Positions 1 through 6,686 of a stretch of 11,629 bases of DNA are shown here, piece by piece; the first letter of the stretch is position 1, and the number at the start of each line of letters is the position of its first letter. Under the pieces are notes generated by a model. It did not search any database. It saw nothing but the letters and a program-made list of their open reading frames with translations, and was not told the origin of the DNA. The stretch is taken from positions 1-11,629 of the forward strand of contig CAYGQC010000128.1 of NCBI GenBank assembly GCA_964351875.1, written 5' to 3'. The DNA comes from JANSWO01 sp964351875 (GTDB taxonomy: Bacteria; Pseudomonadota; Gammaproteobacteria; Pseudomonadales; Azotimanducaceae). The position numbers were made by a program, and so were the translations under genes.

Positions 1-220
1 GCTCAGGACCGACAATCGTCAGCGCCACCGATTCCCGCTGTGCCAGCGCGACCAGCGCTTTAACGTCGTCCGCAGCAACCGCCACGTTGCGCACGCCATC
101 TGCCCGGGCAGTACCCGCATTGCCCGGCGCGACCAACACCTCCGTCACACCCGCGCTCACCTTCGCCTGCAACGCCAGTGCGTGCTCACGACCACCACCA
201 CCGACAATCAGTATCTTCAC
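1..220 (-). CDS. purD: Phosphoribosylamine--glycine ligase, N-terminal part (runs off the window)
   Basis: PurD (GAR synthetase) joins glycine to 5-phosphoribosylamine with ATP in de novo purine synthesis, in the cytoplasm. Only the first 73 codons are present. The translation begins KILIVGGGGREHAL after a GTG start, the glycine-rich N-terminal fold of PurD. It continues with VAPGNAGTA at about residues 30-38 and ends in TIVGPE, all typical of the family. GTG at 220 is chosen because it places the family's usual start and has an AGGGAG-type ribosome-binding site about 8 nt upstream. It lies 43 nt downstream of the purH stop on the same strand, so purH-purD is very likely one operon, the common proteobacterial order. 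Nothing can be said about the C-terminal ATP-grasp domain because the window ends. Confidence 0.95.
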   Translation of the reverse strand, partial: MKILIVGGGGREHALALQAKVSAGVTEVLVAPGNAGTARADGVRNVAVAADDVKALVALAQRESVALTIVGPE

Positions 221-263
221 GCCCCTAACTCCCTTGTAGTCGTTCCAGCACCGGCCAGCCAAC

Positions 264-1829
264 TCAGTGGCGGAAATGCCGCACGCCCGTAAACACCATT
301 GCCATGTCGTGCTCATCGGCCGCGGCAATCACCTCATCGTCTCGCATGGATCCGCCCGGCTGGATGACCGCGACAATGCCCGCCTCCGCAGCGGCATCGA
401 TGCCGTCACGGAACGGGAAAAACGCATCGGACGACATCACCGAACCAGGAACGGTTAAGCCCTCCTCGGCCGCTTTCATCCCGGCAATCCGCGCGCTGAT
501 AACCCGGCTCATCTGGCCGGCGCCAACGCCTATCGTCTGGCTGTCCCGGGCGTACACGATCGCATTGGACTTGACGTGCCACGCGACATTCCAGGCGAAG
601 GTAAGATCGCGCAGTTCAGCCTCGCTCGGCTGCCGCTTGCTGACCACCTTCAGGCCTTCCGGCGAGATCGACAGCTCATCAGCGCTTTGCACCAGCAGCC
701 CGCCGGCAACGGGTTTGATGTGCTGGCCAGCGCTGGCATTGTCAAACGCGCCACAGGCCAGAAGCCTCAGGTTTTTGCGCTTGCCAGCCAGCACCACCGC
801 GCCATCGCTCACTTCGGGGGCAATAATCACCTCCGCAAACTGGGCATCAATGATCGCCGCGAGGGTCTGCTCATCGAGCGGGCGATTGAAGGCAATAATG
901 CCGCCAAAGGCGGACGTTGGATCCGTCGCAAACGCGCGTCGATAGGCCTCAAGCGGTGAATCAGCGAGGGCAACACCGCAAGGATTCGCGTGCTTCACGA
1001 TCACACAGGCCGTCTCAGCAAACGCTTTCACACATTCAAGCGCTGCATCGGCGTCGGCGATGTTGTTGAACGACAGCGCTTTGCCCTGCAGTTGGCGCGC
1101 GGCCGTAATGGTGCCGCTGCGTGGCGCTCGCTCGCGATAGAAGGCTGCCTGCTGATGCGGGTTCTCGCCGTAGCGAAGGACCTGCTGACGGGTGTAGGCG
1201 AACGCGATGCTCGCCGGCAACGGGTCCTCACAGCGCTCGGCCATGTAAGCGGCCACGGCCGTGTCATAGGCAGCCGTATACGCGTAGGCCTTGGCACTGA
1301 AACGGCGCCGCATACCCAGGTCCACGCTGTCCTGCGCAATCGCTTCGGCAACCTCGTCATAGTCTGCTGGATCGACAACGATAAGCACGCTCGCAAAATT
1401 CTTCGCCGCGCTGCGGACCATGGCCGGACCGCCGATATCGATGTTCTCGATGGCCATCGCTTCGGTGCAGTCGGAACGGGCAACGGTGTCCGCAAATGGA
1501 TAGAGATTCACGACGACAATGTCGATTGGCCGGATATCGTGCTCGGCCATAACCGCCTCGTCCACACCCCGCCGGCCGAGGATGCCGCCGTGGATGCGCG
1601 GGTGCAGCGTTTTAACGCGTCCGTCCATCATTTCCGGGAAACCGGTCCGCTCGGACACCTCCGTCACCGCCAGGCCGGCATCAGCCAGCGCCCGATGCGT
1701 GCCACCCGTGGACAACAGTTCAACGCCCTGCGCCGACAGAGCCGCGGCAAAGCCCGCCAGGTTCGATTTGTCCGAGACACTGAGCAGTGCTCGCGCGGGC
1801 TGGAAAGCGTTGGCTGAATCTATCGACAT
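264..1829 (-). CDS. purH: Bifunctional AICAR formyltransferase / IMP cyclohydrolase
   Basis: PurH performs the last two steps of IMP synthesis: formyl transfer from 10-formyltetrahydrofolate to AICAR, then ring closure. The 521-residue product is the usual length (about 520-530). The N-terminal MGS-like cyclohydrolase domain (about 10-150) shows LSVSDKSNL, the STGGT loop (40-44) and KTLHP (73-77). The transformylase domain (about 200-521) shows RYGENPHQ (219-226), the catalytic KHANPCG motif (279-285), SAFGG (306-310), GVGAGQMSR and the C-terminal TGVRHFRH. All key residues seen are intact. The frame is open upstream to 1877, but ATG at 1829 is preferred because the residues before it (MRFALRLLSRTSTRLF) do not resemble PurH and the usual LLSVSDK block then falls near residue 15. 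Upstream is dusB (65 nt gap), downstream purD (43 nt gap). The fis gene often found just before purH is absent. Confidence 0.97.
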   Translation of the reverse strand: MSIDSANAFQPARALLSVSDKSNLAGFAAALSAQGVELLSTGGTHRALADAGLAVTEVSERTGFPEMMDGRVKTLHPRIHGGILGRRGVDEAVMAEHDIRPIDIVVVNLYPFADTVARSDCTEAMAIENIDIGGPAMVRSAAKNFASVLIVVDPADYDEVAEAIAQDSVDLGMRRRFSAKAYAYTAAYDTAVAAYMAERCEDPLPASIAFAYTRQQVLRYGENPHQQAAFYRERAPRSGTITAARQLQGKALSFNNIADADAALECVKAFAETACVIVKHANPCGVALADSPLEAYRRAFATDPTSAFGGIIAFNRPLDEQTLAAIIDAQFAEVIIAPEVSDGAVVLAGKRKNLRLLACGAFDNASAGQHIKPVAGGLLVQSADELSISPEGLKVVSKRQPSEAELRDLTFAWNVAWHVKSNAIVYARDSQTIGVGAGQMSRVISARIAGMKAAEEGLTVPGSVMSSDAFFPFRDGIDAAAEAGIVAVIQPGGSMRDDEVIAAADEHDMAMVFTGVRHFRH

Positions 1830-1894
1830 GAAGAGTCTCGTTGAAGTCCTGGAAAGTAGGCGGAGCGCAAAGCGCACCCGCAGAAATGCCTGTG

Positions 1895-2992
1895 CTATTC
1901 GATCAGCGCCGCAAGCTCGCTGAGTTGCTCACTCGCGTCTTCGGTCTTGAGCAGGGGCCGCACGACCTCGGCGGCAAAGCCAAAGCGCTGCATGCCCCAT
2001 TGGATATGTTTGCGTGCAATGCGTAGACCGGCAGCCTCGCCATACAGTCGATGCACATCGACGACGAGATCCATAAGGCTTTGGCGCTGCTCTGCGAGAG
2101 TGGGTGCCAATGTCGAGACGATCTCCCCGAGCAGCCAGGGCGCACCCAGCGCTGCGCGGCCGATCATCACGGCATCCGCACCCGTCTGTCCAAGCATGGC
2201 AAGCGCGCTGCCACGATCGGTGACATCGCCGTTAGCTATAACCGGTATCGAAACGGCATTCTTGATTGCGGCAATGGTGACAACGTCTACCTCACCCTGA
2301 AACTTGCACGCGCGAGTGCGCCCGTGCACGGTCAGCGCCGCGACCCCAACCTGTTCGAGGGCTTTTGCTATCTCAACGCCGTTGCGCCAATCCGGACTGG
2401 GGCCAGTACGCATCTTCACCGTCACAGGTACTGGCACCGCGTCGACACAGGCACTGGCAAGGCTGATGACGCGCTCGGGCTCAGCGAGCAACGCCGAGCC
2501 TGCTGCCTTACGGCAAACTTTCTTCGCCGGGCAGCCGAAGTTCAGATCGATCAGATCGGCGCCGTCCTGCCAGTGCTGTCGAGCCGCTTCCGCGAGTACA
2601 TCCGGTTCGCTACCGGCTAGCTGGATCGCCAGGGGCGCACCCTCTACCCTCTCCCTTCGGAGCCGCGACTTCTTGGTATGCCATAGATCTGGCCGGGCAC
2701 CGAGCATTTCACCCACCAGGTGACCGGCGCCGAAGCGCCAGGCCTGGCGGCGAAAAGCTGCATCGGTCACACCGGCCATCGGCGCGAGTATCACGCGGTT
2801 ACGCAGCTCGACCGGCCCGATAGAAAGCGGCCGGGACAAGAGGTTATCGTCAGGTTGAACCGAGACCGAGACAGGAGCGTCAGCCGCACCAGCGCGAGCG
2901 GCTGAGACGGGGTGGACGATCCTATCAGGCAGTATCGATGGTGCAGGTTGGGACACGTCCACCCGGTCTGATGTGGTGAGGCGCGCGATCAT
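1895..2992 (-). CDS. dusB: tRNA-dihydrouridine synthase B
   Basis: FMN- and NADPH-dependent enzyme that reduces specific uridines of tRNA to dihydrouridine. The TIM-barrel domain is complete. In the 365-aa numbering from ATG 2992 it shows ILAPMAGVTDAAFR (near 68-81), IQLAGSEPD, DLNFGCPAKKV with the catalytic Cys at about 154, KMRTG, TVHGRTR, PVIANGD and the phosphate-binding GADAVMIGRAALG (near 271-283). Family members usually begin directly at the barrel (the LSIGPVELRNR region here), so this start leaves a proline/alanine-rich extension of about 55 residues. The frame can also begin at TTG 3019 or at internal GTG codons (2962, 2956) or TTG 2839. None has a strong ribosome-binding site, so the N-terminus is uncertain. 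It follows the DUF3426 gene (stop at 3033) and precedes purH, the standard neighbourhood, and is probably cotranscribed. Confidence 0.93.
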   Translation of the reverse strand: MIARLTTSDRVDVSQPAPSILPDRIVHPVSAARAGAADAPVSVSVQPDDNLLSRPLSIGPVELRNRVILAPMAGVTDAAFRRQAWRFGAGHLVGEMLGARPDLWHTKKSRLRRERVEGAPLAIQLAGSEPDVLAEAARQHWQDGADLIDLNFGCPAKKVCRKAAGSALLAEPERVISLASACVDAVPVPVTVKMRTGPSPDWRNGVEIAKALEQVGVAALTVHGRTRACKFQGEVDVVTIAAIKNAVSIPVIANGDVTDRGSALAMLGQTGADAVMIGRAALGAPWLLGEIVSTLAPTLAEQRQSLMDLVVDVHRLYGEAAGLRIARKHIQWGMQRFGFAAEVVRPLLKTEDASEQLSELAALIE

Positions 2993-3032
2993 ACCAGCCC
3001 ATCTGCTGGTCGCCAGCAATGTCAGCCGTCTT

Positions 3033-4646
3033 CTAACGAAAAGCGATCTGGTAGTTCTCGCCTGACACCTGCGCGAGCGAAACCGTAATCCGGACCGGCG
3101 TTTTCGGCATCAGCTCGGTGAGTCCGGCTGCATCCCCGTAAAGATAGGCTTCTGGCAGCGTGGACTGAGTACTGACGAGCGCGCCCGTACGCGCTCGGAA
3201 CGTGACTTCGATGGTGGGGAAAGGCTGAGCGAAGTCCGCGTCTGATACGAACTGCAAATCGAGCAGCATGCGATCCGGATCTTCCGGATCCGGCTTGAAT
3301 TCGTGCGCGAGGCTGCGGATCGCCGTGAGATCCCGAAGCGGATCAAGCTCGCAGGGCAGCAACGAACACGTCGCCACATAGACGGGCCGCAGGGTTGGAT
3401 TCAGGCTCCACTGGTCAAATTGCAGGTAGAGGACCTCAGCAATCAACGCGACGACACCGATGATGACGACCGGTGCGAGCCAGTTGCGTTTACGCGGCGG
3501 CTCCATCTCTCGCAGCAGCTCAGCCAGGTCATCCGCGGCGACCGAATCCTCCGCGACTCCGGTATTGCCGGGCGGCTCGGCGTGATCGACGGATTGCTCC
3601 ACCTCATCCTGCAACGGCGAAACAGGCGCTGCATTACTAGCAGCCGGCTCTGGCACCTCCTGAGATTCCTCAGCGGCTAACGAGCCGGAGTCCGGAGCAT
3701 CAACTCTCGCAGCCGCTTCATCGTCCACGAGCTCAAACCGAGTCCAGCTACCGCTGGTGGCCGGCTCGGGCACATCACCGGCGGTATTTTCAGCATCCAA
3801 GCGCGGATCGTCCAAAGCAGCGTCGTATTCCGAAGAGCCTTCAGCGGCTTCGGATAAAGAGCCCTCAGCGGGTAAAGAGCCTTCAGCGGCTTCGGATAAA
3901 GAGCCCTCAGCGGACAACAGCGCATCGAGCTCATCGAGGCTATCGACTTCCCGCACGTCCGAAAGCTCGGGCGCGAGCTGAGCCAGGTCATGATCATCAA
4001 CCTCTGACTCCTGGGGCTCCTCAGCTTGAACGACATCATCCAGCTCGGACTCCGACTCGTCCCAGTCGGACGAAAGCACGTCAGGATCCGGATCGGCAGC
4101 AAGCCCCGCTCGCGCTGTCGCCACAGCCTGGCTGATCGCGCGCGCACTCACTGAATCGAGGAGCACCTCCTCTTCCCGTTCGGACTCTTCCTGCTGAGGT
4201 TCACCTGCCGCGCCGTCAATCTCTGCAATGGCACCATCTTCGGCTAGATTAGGCAGCGTTGGCGGCTGGTCGTCGCCTGTCCAGTCATTGAGCTCAAGCT
4301 CGTCGGTGTCGATCGCAACCTCGTCACCTGCCGTCAATTCAACGCTGTCACTCTCATTTTCATCGCGAGCGTTCGCTGCTATCTCTGCCAGCTCGTCTTC
4401 TTCCACGTCGTCGGGCGCAAGGTCATCGAGCAATTCATCGAGCGCGGCATTGGCGTCTTCGGTGGATTCGAACTCGCTCTCAAAGAGCAGGTGGGCATTA
4501 CCCTGGAATACTTGCAGACACGCGCCACACCGGACCCGACCACTGGCCGCCACGAGCTGCTGATCGGATACTCGAAAGCGAGTGCGGCAATACGGGCACT
4601 CGGTGACGAGCGGCTCCAGATCGTCGTCGTGGACCTCAGCACTCAT
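3033..4646 (-). CDS. Zinc-ribbon and DUF3426 domain single-pass membrane protein with a long acidic linker
   Basis: Function unknown; this family is commonly encoded between prmA and dusB in beta- and gammaproteobacteria. The 537-residue product has an N-terminal MJ0042-type zinc ribbon with CxxC pairs at 17/20 and 40/43. A very long acidic, low-complexity linker follows (about 55-385, rich in Glu/Asp/Ser/Ala). Then come a basic stop-transfer patch (PPRKRN) and one transmembrane segment at about 389-408 (LAPVVIIGVVALIAEVLYL). The C-terminal DUF3426 domain contains the CSLLPC cysteine pair (427, 432), expected to lie in the periplasm. The linker is longer than I would expect for the family and holds a 14-residue tandem repeat (AEGSLSEAAEGSLP type). 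The ATG at 4646 overlaps the prmA stop codon as ATGA, so translational coupling to prmA is likely. No catalytic role can be inferred. Confidence 0.88.
   Translation of the reverse strand: MSAEVHDDDLEPLVTECPYCRTRFRVSDQQLVAASGRVRCGACLQVFQGNAHLLFESEFESTEDANAALDELLDDLAPDDVEEDELAEIAANARDENESDSVELTAGDEVAIDTDELELNDWTGDDQPPTLPNLAEDGAIAEIDGAAGEPQQEESEREEEVLLDSVSARAISQAVATARAGLAADPDPDVLSSDWDESESELDDVVQAEEPQESEVDDHDLAQLAPELSDVREVDSLDELDALLSAEGSLSEAAEGSLPAEGSLSEAAEGSSEYDAALDDPRLDAENTAGDVPEPATSGSWTRFELVDDEAAARVDAPDSGSLAAEESQEVPEPAASNAAPVSPLQDEVEQSVDHAEPPGNTGVAEDSVAADDLAELLREMEPPRKRNWLAPVVIIGVVALIAEVLYLQFDQWSLNPTLRPVYVATCSLLPCELDPLRDLTAIRSLAHEFKPDPEDPDRMLLDLQFVSDADFAQPFPTIEVTFRARTGALVSTQSTLPEAYLYGDAAGLTELMPKTPVRITVSLAQVSGENYQIAFR
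3833..3913 (-). repeat. In-frame 42-bp tandem repeat inside the DUF3426 gene
   Basis: Two 39-bp blocks, 3833-3871 and 3875-3913, are identical and sit at a period of 42 bp (14 codons). Each block is itself built from two near-copies of a 15-bp unit, AAGAGCC(T/C)TCAGCGG, giving four units in total, separated alternately by 8-9 and 3 bases. On the coding (minus) strand this translates to alternating AEGSL and SEAAEGS units at about residues 246-272. The perfect identity suggests a recent slippage duplication. Because the period is a multiple of three the frame is kept. Confidence 0.9.
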
Positions 4647-5551
4647 GGGCTCGGGTCCGTAGCCGCACGCCTGCCGACCAACGCCGCCCAGTCGCCGTCT
4701 ATCCTTGCAGGTTCAAACTCAACGTCGGTGTACGCAGCAGCCACGTCAGCGGCTTGCTCTACCAACAATCCAGACAGGATGAGCACACCACCCGCTCGCA
4801 GGTTGTCGGTGAGCAAAGGCGAAAGCTCGATCAGCGGGTTTGCCAGTACGTTGGCAACCAGTACGTCTACGGGTTCGTGTTTGCCGAGCGCTGCAACCAG
4901 CTCCAACCGATCCGCGCTGAGACCATTGAAGTCCGCGTTGTCGCGCGTGGCGAGAAGCGCCTGGGGGTCATGGTCGCAGGCGAGCACGCCACTGGCGCCC
5001 AACTTGAGAGAAGCGAGCGCCAAGATGCCACTGCCGCAGCCAAAATCGAGAACTCGCTTTCCGGTGAGATCCTGCTCCGCCAGCGCCTCGAGGCACATCG
5101 ATGTCGTTGGATGTGCGCCGGTTCCGAAAGCAAGCCCCGGATCGAGCTCAACGACAGCGCCATCTACCCCTTGAGCCTCACCCTTGGGCACTATCCAGAG
5201 CTTGCCGTTGAAACAACGATTAACCGCGTGCTGCCGCCAGGCCGGCTCGGCCTCATCCTGCGCATCCGGCTCTGAAATGAAGTCGACCTCACAACCAGGG
5301 AACGGTTGCTGTGACTCCGCGAATATCCTGCCTAGAGCCCCGCGCAGCGATGCGACATCACAACCAACTGGCAGCAGCGCCTGGATTCGAGCCTCAGGCC
5401 ACATGGGCGTCTCACCCGGCGCTGGCTCGAGAATAGCTTCATCGCCACCGTCCAAAAGCAGCACGGCTTCTGCACCCGCGGCGTCGAAACAGTCGCTCAC
5501 CGCATCAACCAAAGCGCCGGGAGCAGTGAGCTGAACAGCAAGCCAGGTCAC
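4643..5551 (-). CDS. prmA: Ribosomal protein L11 methyltransferase
   Basis: PrmA trimethylates ribosomal protein L11 using S-adenosylmethionine. The 302-residue product is close to the usual length (about 293 in E. coli). The N-terminal substrate-recognition domain starts TWLAVQLTAPGA and contains LEPAPGETPMW (41-51). The Rossmann-type methyltransferase domain follows: LAFGTGAHPTT (140-150), SAM-binding VLDFGCGSG (167-175), ACDHDP (191-196) and the NVLANPL motif (234-240). The frame extends upstream to 5635 inside accB, but GTG at 5551 is chosen because it matches the family N-terminus and lies 10 nt after the accB stop. A weak CAGGGT site sits immediately upstream, so coupling to accB translation is plausible. 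The stop overlaps the next gene's ATG by 4 nt. Most relatives have accC upstream; here accB is directly adjacent. Confidence 0.96.
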   Translation of the reverse strand: MTWLAVQLTAPGALVDAVSDCFDAAGAEAVLLLDGGDEAILEPAPGETPMWPEARIQALLPVGCDVASLRGALGRIFAESQQPFPGCEVDFISEPDAQDEAEPAWRQHAVNRCFNGKLWIVPKGEAQGVDGAVVELDPGLAFGTGAHPTTSMCLEALAEQDLTGKRVLDFGCGSGILALASLKLGASGVLACDHDPQALLATRDNADFNGLSADRLELVAALGKHEPVDVLVANVLANPLIELSPLLTDNLRAGGVLILSGLLVEQAADVAAAYTDVEFEPARIDGDWAALVGRRAATDPSP

Positions 5552-5561
5552 ACCCTGGCCG

Positions 5562-6002
5562 CTAAAGAATCTGGAACAACGGTGTGCCGGTCTCAACCGG
5601 CTCACCATTGCCAACGAGCACCGCCACCACATCACCCGACTGGTCCGACTCGATCTGATTCATCATCTTCATGCTTTCGATAATGCAGAGCACGTCACCC
5701 GCTGAAACACTCGTGCCCGGCGGCGCAAACGGATCAGCACCCGGCGCAGGCGACACGTAAAACGTACCGGAAATCGGCGCGACAAAGGTTCGAGGCTGAC
5801 GCCGGCCGGCTGCCGAAGCAGGCTGGGACGGAATCACCGAGGGCGCGGGCGCCGCCGCTGCTTCCTGGACCGGGGCGGAGGCTATCTGGCCAACAGCAGG
5901 CCTTCGAATCACCACCGACTCTTCGCCATTCGTTACCTCAAGCTCGCTGATACCGGACTCCTCGACGAGCTCGATTAGCTTCTTGATCTTGCGTAGGTCC
6001 AT
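5562..6002 (-). CDS. accB: Acetyl-CoA carboxylase biotin carboxyl carrier protein
   Basis: AccB carries biotin between the biotin carboxylase (AccC) and carboxyltransferase (AccA/AccD) sites, making malonyl-CoA for fatty acid synthesis. The 146-residue product has the usual layout. An N-terminal helix region MDLRKIKKLIELVEESGI leads to a VVIRRP strand, then an Ala/Pro-rich flexible linker (about 36-70), then the biotinyl/lipoyl-attachment domain (about 72-146). The biotinylated lysine is Lys112 within ESMKMMNQIES (E. coli has EAMKMMN). PISGTFYVSP and PFAPPGTSVSAGD are typical. The ATG at 6002 has a GGGGAG site about 12 nt upstream. aroQ lies upstream (78 nt) and prmA follows after 10 nt. The gene that almost always follows accB, accC, is not here; the carboxylase subunit must be encoded elsewhere. 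Confidence 0.97.
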   Translation of the reverse strand: MDLRKIKKLIELVEESGISELEVTNGEESVVIRRPAVGQIASAPVQEAAAAPAPSVIPSQPASAAGRRQPRTFVAPISGTFYVSPAPGADPFAPPGTSVSAGDVLCIIESMKMMNQIESDQSGDVVAVLVGNGEPVETGTPLFQIL

Positions 6003-6080
6003 CCTGACTAGTCTCCCCGGTGGCCGAACGCCCGGCCGGTCAATTCGCTGTTATCGCGCTCTGCGTGCAAAGCCATCGCC

Positions 6081-6521
6081 TCAGTTGTCCGCGGTCGCCT
6101 CGATAAGATAGTCGAGGCCGTAACGATAGCCGTTGGCTCGCAGCCCGGTAATCACACCCAGTGCGATATCGGATAGATAGGTCTGCCGGCGAAAGGTCTC
6201 GCGCGCGTAGACATTAGACAGGTGAACTTCGACGAAGGGCAGGCTGACACCCAACAACGCGTCTCGAATCGCAATCGAGGTATGACCGAACGCGCCGGGA
6301 TTGATCAGCACCCCTGCGCAGTCGGCCCTGGCCGCCTGGATGGCATCCACAAGCTCGTGCTCCGCGTTGCTTTGCAGACAACGGACAGCATGACCAGCAT
6401 TCGCGGCCAGCTCAGTCAGCGAAGCATTGATGTCATTGAGCGTTTGGGAGCCGTAAAGCTCAGGCTCTCTCGTGCCTAACAGATTCAGATTCGGCCCGTG
6501 CAGAACCAGGTAGGTGGCCAT
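6081..6521 (-). CDS. aroQ: 3-dehydroquinate dehydratase, type II
   Basis: Dehydrates 3-dehydroquinate to 3-dehydroshikimate in the shikimate pathway; type II enzymes are cytoplasmic dodecamers. The 146-residue product is the family's standard length. It shows GPNLNLLGTREPELYG (9-24) with catalytic Arg18 and Tyr23, the SNAEHELVDAI block, INPGAFGHTS (73-82) and FVEVHLSNVYARE (96-108) with Glu98 and His100. The C-terminus has the usual ITGLRANGYRYGL. The start region holds two consecutive ATG codons (6524 and 6521); the second gives better spacing (4 nt) from GGGGG upstream. The open frame continues upstream to 6653, but that part has no similarity to the family. aroQ-accB is a common gammaproteobacterial pair. 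Confidence 0.96.
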   Translation of the reverse strand: MATYLVLHGPNLNLLGTREPELYGSQTLNDINASLTELAANAGHAVRCLQSNAEHELVDAIQAARADCAGVLINPGAFGHTSIAIRDALLGVSLPFVEVHLSNVYARETFRRQTYLSDIALGVITGLRANGYRYGLDYLIEATADN

Positions 6522-6686
6522 CATGCCCCCGAACGATTTGAGTAAGCCAAAAGTGTGCGGGTTTGCGGCTATGGCCGCAATGCTGCTGGAACGCCCGCGA
6601 GACGACAGGTGTCCGTTCAACAGATTGCCGGCTCGCCTTTCGGCTCCTCGCAAAGACGCGAGTTTTGGCGCTGTCGCCGGCTGTTG
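6522..6686 (-). other. dsbD-aroQ intergenic region with a perfect hairpin
   Basis: The 165 nt between the dsbD stop and aroQ start probably hold the promoter or leader of the aroQ-accB-prmA operon. I see a perfect 7-bp stem with a 4-nt loop at 6563-6580 (TTGCGGC, loop, GCCGCAA), about 40 nt upstream of the aroQ start. No U-run follows it on the minus strand, so it does not look like an intrinsic terminator. I could not find a convincing -35/-10 pair. The frame stays open through this region, but the residues do not look like a gene. Confidence 0.4.

Noticed and set aside
304..1923. Several long plus-strand open frames (for example 304-945, 990-1817, 1519-1923) opposite purH
   Set aside because: They lie antisense to a fully conserved purH, have Arg/Ser-rich compositions typical of shadow frames in GC-rich DNA, and show no recognisable motifs.
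3757..3981. Plus-strand open frame with repeated KEPSAASD units
   Set aside because: It is the antisense reading of the 42-bp tandem repeat in the DUF3426 gene; the apparent peptide repeat is a by-product.
6563..6580. Hairpin between dsbD and aroQ as an intrinsic terminator of dsbD
   Set aside because: The stem is perfect but no U-run follows on the minus strand, and the flanking sequence is not terminator-like.
6522..6653. N-terminal extension of aroQ from an upstream start at 6653
   Set aside because: The extra 44 residues have no counterpart in the 145-150-residue family, and a ribosome-binding site sits next to the ATG codons at 6521/6524.
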